Assembly: GCA_920105625.2 (NCBI GenBank) | Contig: OV050030.1 | Location: forward strand, 321,460,368 to 321,524,367 | Length of the DNA: 64,000 nucleotides | DNA from: Clusia tigrina | Taxonomy: Eukaryota > Arthropoda > Insecta > Diptera > Clusiidae | Direction: 5' to 3' | Made by a program: the position numbers and the translations under genes | Shown: one piece after another, positions 21,841-32,019 of the stretch | Numbering within the stretch: the first letter of the stretch is position 1 | Layout of the letters: every line of letters begins with the position of its first letter | Notes under the pieces: model-generated | Seen by the model: the letters and a program-made list of their open reading frames with translations, nothing else | What the model was told of the DNA's origin: nothing | The model's database searches: none

Positions 21841-22212
21841 CTTAGGAAGCCTCCGTGAAGAGCAGTCACCTTGTCGGGGTACTAAGGCTTAAATGATTGC
21901 AATGACGCAATGGGTTAGGATGTCGGAGTTTCGGCTCTTATGGGATTACCCTAGCTGGACTACTGCGGAGTAATCCAACTAAGAACTGTCTCCCTCCTAA
22001 TCCAGGGTGTTCTTGGGATCGTGCCCATTGGATGTTGTTTTGCAGCCAGGAGGTTAATTAGACTGTATCCTAACGGAGCTGACACCAGGCCGCCTCAGGT
22101 AGTAGCGGTGGCCTTGCTGTAGTACGGGGCGCTGCCACAGTTGACCAACCCCTTCCCCTTTCAAATTTTTGGCTGCCTTAGCTTGATCAATCGAGCGGGT
22201 CGTTAGAACCAG
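21841..22212 (+). promoter_or_regulatory. 5' UTR / likely internal promoter region of the non-LTR element
   Basis: GC-richer, non-coding sequence between AT-rich flank and ORF1. Elements of this type carry their RNA polymerase II promoter inside the 5' UTR, so the promoter should lie here. I see no single motif that fixes the start site. The element start is placed where composition changes near 21841. Confidence 0.4.
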
Positions 22213-23789
22213 ATGGATAAATTTAAAAAAAAAAACTGACGTGCGGTCTCTAAACGCGAATTCGGATGGGAATCCAAAATCCTCCGCACTCTCTGCGGTG
22301 GCTATTGTAGCTAAGGACGACGAGCCTGGCACAAGCAAAGCCACGGGCTGCGATAGTGTTGCTAAACACGGAACCAAAAGGTTCTATAAAGTAAAAAGGG
22401 CTGCTCTCCGGATGGTGGAACGCTTGTCGCGGATCCCAGGGAAGGAGAGGACGGTGAAGCAGAAGGCTTCCCTCGAGTGGAAGACGAAAGTCGTGAAGGA
22501 GTCTCAAACTCCAACACAACAGGCTACAAAACGTAAACGGTCCCTAGAAGAGACCACCCACCCGGACCCAAAGAAGTTTAAAAAGCGCGGTACTGTCACC
22601 ACGAAGTCCTTCAGCGAAGTGCTGAAAGGACACCAGGTCATGGCGGTCATAGATCGTAATGACCCGGATGGCAGTATCGCTCCTGAGTGCTGGAAAAAGG
22701 TAGAAGTAAGCCTTTCAACGTACCCTGGATCCAGAGGGCCTGCGTCGGGAAGTCACCACAGTGGCGGAACGACCTACCAATGGTTCTAGGGTAACGAGAA
22801 CACAAGCGAGGAGACAGAGAAAGAAGCGGCTTGATAGGCTCGAGCAGGAGAAATCCTCACGTGGCTCTGCCGGCCCTTCTGTGTCGACTCCCTCCAAAAG
22901 GCCCAGGTCGGCGGAAGTGACACCCACGGAAGCCACCGAGCCTGCGGAGGGATTGACCGCTCCGAAAGCTCGCTCGCGAGGTAAGCGGCGGAAGATTGTT
23001 GCTGAAAACAGCATTCCCACCTGCCCTGCAGCTGTTACTGCTGGTGGCGCCACGACCCCAAAGGGTACGAGCGAAACCTCGGTGGCGGCTAATGTGGCGG
23101 GGAAGAATGTTGCCAATAAGCTGCAACTTGCCCAGCCCCTCGTATCCAGCAAAACCATCTGCCCGGCGAAATCTCTGCCAGTGGCGGGTGGTGAGCTGGA
23201 CTTTCGCCCAAGCACTTCCAAAGGTGCAGCCAAGCCATCGTACAGCGAGAAGGCTAACGGCCCGCAACCAATGGCGGTGATTGGGAAGCTGGGGCCTGAC
23301 CATCAGCTGACTGATGCAGAAATAAAACACTGCAAAGGTCATCTGATGCGTCGCGTCATTGCCTGCGGTCCTGAAGCTAATGCGAGGGGCTATGAGACAA
23401 AGGACGGCACTCTACAGGTGTCGTGCGCGTCTCAGGCCAACTTTGATTGGCTCAGGGGTGCAGTCAAGGACGTGCCCCCCATGGGGACCACTCGCTTCGC
23501 GGTCTATAGCGAAGCAGGCGTGTCCCTCAGGAAGGCCATCTGCTGGATTCCGGATCCCGATCTGACGACCACAGATGTCCTTTCTTGTCTGCGTGCTCAG
23601 AACCCTGGCATCAACACGAGGCTTTGGAGAGTTCTTTCGCACACCAGGGGTAGCAACCGGGATGGTAAAGAAGGTGCTAGTCTTGTGGTGCGAGTGGACG
23701 AGGCCACTGTTGATGTCATGGTTTCTCGGTACCGGAGCCGTCTGAGTCTCTTCTTTGGGACTGTGACCTTTCATGTCTTTCCCAGATGA
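22213..23789 (+). pseudogene. ORF1 (gag-like) with two frame breaks
   Basis: ATG at 22213 begins MDKFKK and enters a run of 11 A (22225-22235). One base fewer would lead straight into the long frame that runs to 22789 (VRSLNANSDG..., with the basic KRAALRMVERLSRIPGKERT region). A second break between 22710 and 22789 moves to the frame ending at 23789. The last 170 codons carry QLTDAEIKHCKGHLMR and IPDPDLTTTDVLSCLRAQNPG, a folded RNA-binding-like domain of I-group ORF1 proteins, and end FHVFPR. The stop TGA overlaps the ORF2 ATG (ATGA), suited to termination-reinitiation. Both breaks could be real mutations or assembly errors in the A-run case. Confidence 0.75.
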
Positions 23790-26700
23790 GTGGCTCGGAC
23801 GATTCTCGTAGCTATCGTCCTTTGACGGTAACGCAGATCAACTTGCAGCATTCTAAAGCCGCTACTGTACTCCTAAGTAGACGACTCACCCAGCTGCACA
23901 CATCACCTCACATAACAACAGTACAAGAGCCCTGGGTCTTTAGGGGTCGCCTCTGTGGCCTTGGCTTGTTGAAAGGGGCCACGATATTATATGACAGAAA
24001 CTCGATTAGACCAAGAGCCGGCCTTATAATATCATCCCATCTCGCAGCGACCTGCCTTGACGCATTCTGTTGTCAGGATCTGGTTGCGGCAGAGATTAGT
24101 TTTAAGAGTATGCACGGATGGTCGAGGTTTGTGATTGCATCTGCTTACTTTCCTTACGATGCTTTGGAGGCGCCACCACCTGGGAAGGTCGCTACTCTCG
24201 TAGGGTTCTGTGAGCGGTGCGGTCTTGGTCTGGTTCTTTGCTGCGATGCTAATGCCCAGCATACGATCTGGGGCAGCAGCAAGTGCAATGAGCGGGGCTC
24301 TCGACTTTTCGAGTATATTGCCTCCTCCAGCCTGAGCATCCACAATGTAGGCAGGCAGCCTACTTTTGTGACTGCGAGAAGGCAGGAGGTAATTGACGTC
24401 ACCCTGTCAAATCCAAGACTGGGGTGGTCGATCAACAACTGGAGGGTCCTCGCTGAAGACTCGTGCTCGGACCACAGATACATTGAGTTTCAGTGTGGCG
24501 AGCGGGCGCAGATGCCATTGCCCACCAGAAACCCAAGAAAAACAGACTGGCCGAAGTTCAGGGAGGCACTGCGTAGCAATCACGTGACGCCACTGAGACT
24601 TCGCAAGGAGCAGAACATTGAGGCGGCTGTTGAGCATCTCAACACCGCTCTAACAAACTGCTTCGAGCTAGCCTGCCCAATTAGACCTCCTCTTAGCCGG
24701 ACTCCTGTTCCATGGTGGAACCGAGAGCTTCAGGTGCTGAGGCGTGAGTCTAGAAAACTCCTCAACCGGGCCCTCAAGACGAATCTTGACGAGGACTGGG
24801 AACGATATCGACGTCTTCAGAGGGACTACAAGAAGCTAATTCGGGACTCGAAAAGGACTTCTTTTAGAGACTTCTGCAGTGATATCGAATCCCTGAGTGA
24901 CACGGCAAAACTGGTGAAAGTCCTGAAAAAGGACCAAACCGCTAAGCTGGGGTCGCTCAGGAAACCTGATGGCTCCTATACGGAGAGGCAAAGTGAGACA
25001 CTCAGCTTGCTGTTGGAGTCACACTTTCCAGGAAATCAGGTAAGCATAGCCCGTCAACAACCACCTTTGGTCGGAAATGTTGTCAGGGCAGCTGCGCCCT
25101 CTCGACATGATTGGTATGTCGCCAGAACTGTGGCGAATGAGACTGCTATTGGATTTGCTATCAAATCCTTTGACAACTTCAAGTCGCCCGGACTGGATGG
25201 CATATATCCGATTGTGTTGAAGGAAGGCATTGAGCTAGTGATGGCAACACTGAAGAAGATCTTCACTGCATGTCTCGCACTGGCCTATGTACCACGCTCT
25301 TGGAGGATGGTGAGGGTTGCCTTCATTCCTAAGGTTGGAAGAGACGACTACACCAATCCCAAGAGCTTCAGACCTATTAGTATGACCTCGTTCATGCTAA
25401 AAAGTTTAGAACGGCTGGTGGAGCTTCGCATGCGTAGGGAGTCTCTGAAGACGCATCCACTATCTCCATTTCAGCATGCCTATCAAAGCGGAAAATCCTG
25501 CGAGACGGCTCTGCAAAACCTTGTTGGAAGGATAGAGCGAGCCATCGACAGGAAAGAATACGCAATAGGCGTCTTTGTGGACATAGAGGGTGCGTTTGAC
25601 AATGTTACTTTCGACAGTATGTGCGGCTCTGCTAGGCGGCATGGCGTAGACCGGGTCCTAGTAAATTGGATACGTTCAATGCTGGACCAGAGAATCATAA
25701 CGGTGCGGGCGGAGGAAGATTTGCTGGTGTCGTCTGGGGTTAATAGAGGCTGTCCCCAAGGTGGGGTACTGTCTCCATTGCTCTGGTGCATGGTAATCGA
25801 TCCCCTGCTTAACGCCATTAATGACTCGGGGGTATACGCTCAGGCATATGCGGATGATGTTGGCTGTCTTGTGACAGGTCCATCCCTTATGATTGTCTGC
25901 AGAAGGGTGCAGAGTACTCTGGATATGATTGACACTTGGTGCAGTGCGAATGGGCTATCGGCTAATCCTGTCAAGACTGGTATTGTCCTCTTTACCAGAA
26001 GGAGAAAGCTTGATGGACTTATTCTGCCTACACTGAAAGGAGTCACTATCCAGCTATCCAAGGAAATCAAATATCTTGGAGTCATCCTTGATAACAAACT
26101 TCTTTGGAAAACACATGTCGAACTGAAGACATCCGAAGCACTGTCAGTTGTTTGGCAGTGTAAGGGAATATTTGGTAAGACATGGGGTCTTTCCCCTAGT
26201 AAGGTCCTATGGATCTATACAGCTATGGTAAGACCTATTATCACCTATGCATCGATGGTTTGGATGAGCAGACTCTCTCTTGTAGGGGTCAAAAAAGCTC
26301 TATCAAAACTACAACGTGCTGTGGCCATATGTTGTACCGGAGCATTTCCGACTACTCCAGGCCCGGCACTTGATGCTTTGGTGAATCTCCCGCCACTAGA
26401 TGTCTTCATCCGCGGAGAGGCCATTAAGGCCATCTGCAGAGTGAAACATAGTGGCCACTGGTATGGGGTGTGCTCGATGTTGGACGACGGCGCAGGCACT
26501 GACATTGATTCTGCAATCCTGTCTATGCCCCCGGACTCCATGTCGTCAACCGTCATACTAGAAACGCGGTACAATGTGTTGCTGCCAGAGGCTCGTTCAT
26601 GGTTAGATCCCGATAACGAGCCCGGCAAACACTGCTGCCGTATTTTCACTGATGGCTCCTGGACCGAAGAAGGTTCAGGTTCTGGTGTCTTCGTGGAATC

Positions 26701-27475
26701 CTGTGGGACCCGTCGGTTCTTTGCCCTTGGTCTGCATGCGTCTGTGTTTCAGGCGGAGGTGTATGCGATACTTGAGGCGATGGACTTTGTTGTGGAAAAC
26801 AGGTGGAAAGTCAAATCTATTTGTGTCTGCAGTGACAGCCAAGCTGCGCTCATGGCCTTGGATAGTCCGACCACCACTTCCACGATAGTCAGGTCCTGCA
26901 AATCCAGGCTAAATTGTGTTGGAAAACATAATAGTCTGACGTTGACTTGGGTTCCGGGACACGCTGGCATTGCGGGTAACGAGACCTCTGACTCCTTGGC
27001 CAGGATGGGCTCCGAGGCTGTTTTTATTGGCCCTGAGCCTGTTCTGCCACTCCCTTCCGCTGCCATCAAAGCCACTGCAAAGAAGTGGGTTGTTTCGACC
27101 CACAAGCGAGCATGGCGGGCTGAGAGAGGCTGCGGATGGACGAAAATTATGCTACCTGCTATCTCTGACCGATGGTCACGGTTCCTTCTATCTTTAGGTA
27201 GGAGGGACTGCAGGCTGTTGGTTGGCGTGATGACAGGGCACTTTCTATGGGCTAGGCACATGGAAAGGATTGGCATATCAGACAGTGCGCTGTGCCCAGC
27301 CTGTGGAGAGGAAGACGAGACGGCGGACCATTTTCTTTGCGTCTGCCCTGCCTTTGCTCGAATCAGGTTCGGGATTTTTGGCACTGATGTGCTGAGGAGT
27401 AACCAACTTGGCTCCTTGGCACCACAGGATCTACTTCTACTTCTTCGGAGGTCGGGTAGATTTAAAACAGAGTAA
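23786..27475 (+). CDS. ORF2: endonuclease, reverse transcriptase, RNase H, zinc knuckle
   Basis: An uninterrupted 1229-codon frame. Residues 17-230 form an AP-like endonuclease: QINLQHSKAA, VQEPW (Glu48), CDANAQHTIWGS (Asp154, Asn156) and SDHRYIEF (Asp229, His230). The RT spans about 440-760, with VFVDIEGAFDN and the catalytic AYADD (Asp690, Asp691). RNase H spans about 950-1075: TDGSW (Asp956), FQAEVYAI (Glu near 992), SDSQAAL (Asp1017), GHAGIAGNETSDSLA. A CCHC knuckle CPACGEEDETADHFLC starts at about 1170. All expected catalytic residues are present, and length fits the family. It would nick target DNA and copy the element RNA there. The start is set by the ATGA overlap with ORF1. This is the best candidate for a working protein in the window. 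Confidence 0.93.
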   Translation: MSGSDDSRSYRPLTVTQINLQHSKAATVLLSRRLTQLHTSPHITTVQEPWVFRGRLCGLGLLKGATILYDRNSIRPRAGLIISSHLAATCLDAFCCQDLVAAEISFKSMHGWSRFVIASAYFPYDALEAPPPGKVATLVGFCERCGLGLVLCCDANAQHTIWGSSKCNERGSRLFEYIASSSLSIHNVGRQPTFVTARRQEVIDVTLSNPRLGWSINNWRVLAEDSCSDHRYIEFQCGERAQMPLPTRNPRKTDWPKFREALRSNHVTPLRLRKEQNIEAAVEHLNTALTNCFELACPIRPPLSRTPVPWWNRELQVLRRESRKLLNRALKTNLDEDWERYRRLQRDYKKLIRDSKRTSFRDFCSDIESLSDTAKLVKVLKKDQTAKLGSLRKPDGSYTERQSETLSLLLESHFPGNQVSIARQQPPLVGNVVRAAAPSRHDWYVARTVANETAIGFAIKSFDNFKSPGLDGIYPIVLKEGIELVMATLKKIFTACLALAYVPRSWRMVRVAFIPKVGRDDYTNPKSFRPISMTSFMLKSLERLVELRMRRESLKTHPLSPFQHAYQSGKSCETALQNLVGRIERAIDRKEYAIGVFVDIEGAFDNVTFDSMCGSARRHGVDRVLVNWIRSMLDQRIITVRAEEDLLVSSGVNRGCPQGGVLSPLLWCMVIDPLLNAINDSGVYAQAYADDVGCLVTGPSLMIVCRRVQSTLDMIDTWCSANGLSANPVKTGIVLFTRRRKLDGLILPTLKGVTIQLSKEIKYLGVILDNKLLWKTHVELKTSEALSVVWQCKGIFGKTWGLSPSKVLWIYTAMVRPIITYASMVWMSRLSLVGVKKALSKLQRAVAICCTGAFPTTPGPALDALVNLPPLDVFIRGEAIKAICRVKHSGHWYGVCSMLDDGAGTDIDSAILSMPPDSMSSTVILETRYNVLLPEARSWLDPDNEPGKHCCRIFTDGSWTEEGSGSGVFVESCGTRRFFALGLHASVFQAEVYAILEAMDFVVENRWKVKSICVCSDSQAALMALDSPTTTSTIVRSCKSRLNCVGKHNSLTLTWVPGHAGIAGNETSDSLARMGSEAVFIGPEPVLPLPSAAIKATAKKWVVSTHKRAWRAERGCGWTKIMLPAISDRWSRFLLSLGRRDCRLLVGVMTGHFLWARHMERIGISDSALCPACGEEDETADHFLCVCPAFARIRFGIFGTDVLRSNQLGSLAPQDLLLLLRRSGRFKTE

Positions 27476-27546
27476 AAGCGAACCTTAAGTGCAGTACAAT
27501 GGATATATACTTTGTCTGAGTGCTGCGCTTACTAGATTGTTCCGAC

Positions 27547-27574
<28 letters not shown>
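27547..27574 (+). other. A-tail of the non-LTR element
   Basis: A run of about 28 A directly after the 3' UTR. It abuts the ORF1 remnant of the next element without spacer. Confidence 0.85.
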
Positions 27575-27577
<3 letters not shown>

Positions 27578-27619
27578 TTTCAAGGCTCTACCTCCAGCTT
27601 TTGAAGGAATTCCCAGGTG

Positions 27620-28296
27620 GATTTCCCTCTTTTCGCGACAGCGGATGTCATCAGGGCCACGTGAAGCAGATTGCCTGCGCGGATCAAAGGTCAGTCGACC
27701 TTTATAGGATTGCGATCTCCAGGATAGGGGAAGCATGGCCAGGCGCAAGGATCGAAGTCGTACCTAGGAAGCTGATCCCTAGTAGACCTAGAGCGCGCGC
27801 GTGGATCCCAGCCGAACCGTCTGACCCTGAGGTTATCTTGGAGATCTTTAAGTTGAGCAACCAGCAGCTCCCGAATAATAATTGGAAGGTGACTAAGGTA
27901 GAGGAACTAAGAGGGGATTACAGGTCAATAACCCTTGTGGTGAGCGCCGAATCTCTGGCGACTCTAGCTGATACCAATTGGGTCGTGGGCTATGGCTTCT
28001 CATCCACAAGCCTTAAGGTCTACAAAAAGGACGAGCAACCGTCTTACACGGATCAAGCGGTATTGAATCCCTCAGGGGTAACTGCTGATCCTGCTGCTGC
28101 TGAGAACTCCGCCATGCACCCGAAACGCAGTGACTCTATGTCAACTGTGGGGGGTTTGGAGAGTCTCCTAGGGACAACCACACTCAGTGAGGAGGAAGTC
28201 CTTCTGGAGTCAGACTCGGAGTCTGAGGCTGATGTTACGGTGGTGGAGGTGACCAGCTCTACAAGTAGCAGAGATGCTACGAATACTGCAGATTAA
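27620..28296 (+). pseudogene. ORF1 C-terminal part
   Basis: An open frame runs from inside the preceding A-tail to 28296; the real coding part begins after it. It contains a folded segment (VDLYRIAISRIGEAWPGARI, then VILEIFKLSNQQLPN and YRSITLVVSAESLATLAD) like the RNA-binding domains of I-group ORF1 proteins, then a long acidic, Ser-rich tail ending NTAD. The frame is intact over 220 codons although ORF2 is broken. The end overlaps ORF2 by 23 bases. Confidence 0.65.
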
Positions 28297-31200
28297 CCTC
28301 CATCACTCGAAGGCGGCGTCTGCCAGCCTTCAGCTCCGTCTTGCAAAAGGCGGAGTAGACGTTGTCCTGATCCAAGAACCCTGGACACACGGTGACTTGG
28401 TATGTGGTCTCAGGACTGAAAATTACAGCCTGCTGTATACCGTAAGTGAAGGAAGACCTAGGTCTTGTGTCCTCATTAGGAATAATGTTAGCTCATTTAT
28501 TCTCCCCAATTACAGCAACAAGGATTTAACGGCCGTCTGCCTGGAAACTGGCAAGGGACAGTACTGGTTGGTCTCGGCCTATATGGCGCATGACCATGAG
28601 ATCCTTCCAGAAGCCAAACTTCAAAGGCTTGTTGTGGGAATGCAAAGGCTCAACGGGTGGCTGTTATTATTGGATGCGATGCCAATGCGCACCACGACAT
28701 CTGGAGAAGCACGGATGTCAATGAACGCAGTGAGTCATTATATGAATATATTGTAACGACTAACCTTTCTGTATGCAATAAGGGGTCAGAGCCCACTTTC
28801 ATTACTGCTAATAGGCAAGAAGTCCTTAACTTAACACTTGCCACCGAATAAATGTTTGATCGGATCTCAAATTGGAGAGTTCTAGAGGAACATTCCTCTT
28901 GGGATCATAGGCTAATCCAGATTGATCTTCTAGATAGTCTACCTAGCCCTAAGGCTTTTAGAAATGTCAGGAAAGCAAACTGGGACCTCTACAAGGTGAC
29001 TGTAGCTAGACTACTACCTCAGAATCCCACAAGCACAAGCACGTGTGCCGAAATTGATAGGTCTGTGGAGGTTCTAACGGTTGCTCTTAATAAGGCTCTA
29101 TTTGTCTCTTGCCCCCTCAGTAGACCCAGGGGGAAACAAAAACCTACATGGTGGGGGGAGGAAATTAGGGAACTCAGATAAAACTGTAGGAGACAGCGCA
29201 AAGAAGTCTAGAGATAGTGCAGACTATAAGGCAGAACTCAGAGCCTTGAAAAGTAAGCTTAGTAAGGCACAAAGAGAATCGTGGAGAAACTTTTGCTGTG
29301 AAGTAGAAGATATCTCTGAGACTTCCAGGTTGAGGAAGATCCTATCAACTGCTCCAATGGTTCCTGGTTACCTGAGGAGGGATGATGGATCTTGGCCTTC
29401 AAATAGTAATGAAACTCTAGAGCTTCTTCTAAAGATTCACTTCCCTGGTTGCTCGAGCACCATTCCGCGGAGAACGAAGCCCAGCGGGAATGTAGTTGGA
29501 GTCAACTCAGACATAGTCACGAAGCCAAAATTGCAATGGGCTAGCTATAGCTTCAAAGCATTTAAAGCATCTGGGCCAGATGGTGTAGCTCAATTTGAAA
29601 TTCAGCAGTCAGAGAATCTTATAATAGAGTGGCTGTTAAAGATCTACAATAGTTGTCTTGAATTAGCGTATATTCCAGACTCATTGAAGCATGTGAGGGT
29701 AATTTTTATACCCAAGGCCAGCAAAAGCTCGCACACAGCTCCAGGGGACTAAAGACCCATTAGACTGTCCTCCTTCTGTCTAAAATCTTAGAAAGGTTGT
29801 TAGACATTCATCTGAGGCTCACTATAGACAGACAGAAGCTGTCAGTCTCTCAGCATGCCTACTTCAAGGGTAAATCGGTTGAGACCGCTTTACACTCCTT
29901 AGTCTCTAGTATTGAGTGCTCCCTGCACAACAAGGAGTTCTCCCTAGTGGCTTTCCTGGACATTGTGGGAGCTTTTAACAACATCAAATCAGACGCAATA
30001 ATCGGTGCGATGCGAGACTTGGAGGTGGAAACCGCAATTAGCAGGTGGATTGAAAACATGCTTAGTAGCAAGATAATCAGTTCACAGCTGGGGGCGGCGT
30101 CGGTCAAGAAGTCTGTGTGCAGAGGCACACCTCAAAGTGGAGTTCTTTCACCCCTACTCTGGAATCTTGCTGTAAATCAGCTGCTTGTTCGACTGGAGAG
30201 GGAAGGGTACAAGGTGGTTGCGTATGCGGATGATGTTGCTATTAGTATCTAGGGAAAATACATTTCTACTTTGAGGGACTTGATGCAAAACATGCTGAGC
30301 ATTCTCTCTAAATGGACTACTGCCTGTGGGTTGGGGGTTTATCCGACCAAGACTAAGCTGGTACTCTTCACTAGGAAGTATAAAATTCCTCAATCTATTG
30401 CTCCAAAACTAATGGGTGTAGATATTGACCTTGTCGAGGAGGCTAAATATCTGGGCGTGATCCTAGATAGGAAGCTGAACTGGAAGGTTAATATAAGCGA
30501 GCGCATTTGGAAGGCTCAGGTAGCTCTGTACTCTTGCAAAAGAGTTATAGGCAAAAAAATGGGGGTTACAGCCTAAGGTAGCCTATTGGATATATACAGC
30601 TGTGGCACGACCAGTCCTGTTCTATGGGGTGCTTGCTTGGTGGACAGCCCTAAGTAAGTCCACATACAATAGGCTGATAACAAAGGTGCAAAGAACGGCA
30701 GAGGTATTCATAAGTAGTGCCATTAGAACGACTCCAACGGCAGCATTGGACTTTATGCTCAATCTGCTGCCTGTTGGGCTTTTTGAGGAACAAATGGCTG
30801 CAAACTCAGCTATCAGGCTAAAAGTTACGCATCAATGGGATGCCAGGAATGTAGGTCATGCGTCCATTTTAAGACATTTTGAGGGTATTCCTGACTCTTT
30901 CGACTACATCACACCAATATATGCCTTCAATGGTATGTGCACGATCTCCATTCCCTCCAGGGATGAATGGAAGGATGGCATCCCCACTCATGTAGAAGGG
31001 GTTCACATCTACACAGATGGATCCAAACTACAGAGTAGGGTGGGAGGTGGTGTATTCTCAGAAGATTTGGATATTAACATGTCATTTAGGATGCCCGACC
31101 ACTGCAGTGTTTTTCAGGCAGAAGTCGCGGCTATAGAGGCAGCACTGTCTTGGCTAAGGAAGAAGAAGATATCTGGACTTGATATTTGCATTGTGTCCGA

Positions 31201-31819
31201 CAGCCAAGCTGCTTTGCGCTCCCTGGATTCGGTTATTATCACTTCAAAAGCCGTCAAGAGCTGCCGGAAATCTTTACACGAGATAGCTAAGCAGACCCGT
31301 CTGCATCTGTGCTGGCTTCCCGGTCACAGAGATATTCCAGGGAACTGCAAGGCGCATGAACTTGACCGTGAGGGTACTACCATACATATTGAACCAGATA
31401 GGTCGCAATTCGGTATTCCTATTGCCACATGTAAACTCTTATTAAATACAATATCCTCAGGAACAGCGGTCAGGCGCTGGTCTGAACTTTCAGGATGTAA
31501 AATAGCTAGACAAACCTGGCCAGAGATAAATGACAAGCGCTCTAAGGACCTACTGGCTCTAAATAGACAAAGCATAGGTCCCGTGATTAGCGTCCTAACG
31601 GGACACTGGACTCTAGGCACACACGGGTGTAGGCTGGGGATCGACTCTAACGACTTCTGCAGGAGTTGCATGGACGAGGAGGAGGAAGAGTCCACTGTTC
31701 ACCTGTTGTGCACGTGTCCAGCTTTGTCCAGAAGGAGGCACACTTTTCTAGGCGACTACTTTTTGGACTCCTTGGGAGATATCTCAAAAAAAGATTTGCT
31801 CCATCAAATGCTTCATTAA
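28274..31819 (+). pseudogene. ORF2: endonuclease, RT, RNase H, several frameshifts
   Basis: Starts MLRILQINLHHSKAASASL. LIQEPW (about 28370), the DANAHHDIW block (about 28675, in the next frame) and SWDHRLIQID (about 28895, where Ser-Asp-His has become Trp-Asp-His) mark the endonuclease. The RT blocks are FLDIVGAFNN (about 29960) and AYADDVAI (about 30220). RNase H (YTDGSKLQSR at about 31010, FQAEVAAIEA, SDSQAALRSLD, LPGHRDIPGN) and the CRSCMDEEEEESTVHLLCTC knuckle lie in a 405-codon open stretch from 30602 to the stop at 31819. Frame changes occur near 28650, 29080-29180, 29750 and 30575, and stops at 28849 and 30250. Confidence 0.85.
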
Positions 31820-32019
31820 AAGCTCCGAATGGCTGGAACTTTGAGGGGCGGGACCTGTTGTCCCTTGCGGTATCACAAAGGGTCAATGTTGGCCTAAGTG
31901 CGCCCTTTTCGGGTGGCCGCCTTACCTACCTACCTAACAGTCTTAGGAATCAATCGATTCCTCTTTTCATACACAATATTCCCAGCTTCGCTCCGAAGCA
32001 GTACTGCTCGCTGGAATAG

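Larger units (their letters stand above)
21841..27574 (+). mobile_element. I-group (R1/LOA-like) non-LTR element, ORF2 intact
   Basis: A 5.7-kb element: 5' UTR (about 21841-22212), ORF1 (22213-23789, damaged), ORF2 (23786-27475, open), a short 3' UTR of about 70 bases and an A-run of 28 at 27547-27574. ORF1 and ORF2 overlap by 4 bases (ATGA). The A-tail separates it from the (TAACC)-tailed relatives in this window. A 5'-truncated copy with few differences lies at 34233-37370, so the family has moved in this genome in the fairly recent past. I found no clear target-site duplication at this copy; the 5' boundary is approximate. Confidence 0.85.
27575..31945 (+). mobile_element. I-group non-LTR element, 5'-truncated and decayed
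   Basis: Order: C-terminal part of ORF1 (about 27620-28296), ORF2 (28274-31819, broken into several frames), 3' UTR and a short tail of TACC units at about 31921-31940. The acidic end of ORF1 (ESDSESEADVTVVEV) and the start of ORF2 (LRILQINLHHSKAAS) resemble the minus-strand element at 3.2-8.9 kb. It is a related but distinct family and lacks the A-tail of its left neighbour. The 5' UTR and N-terminal ORF1 are missing. Confidence 0.8.
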
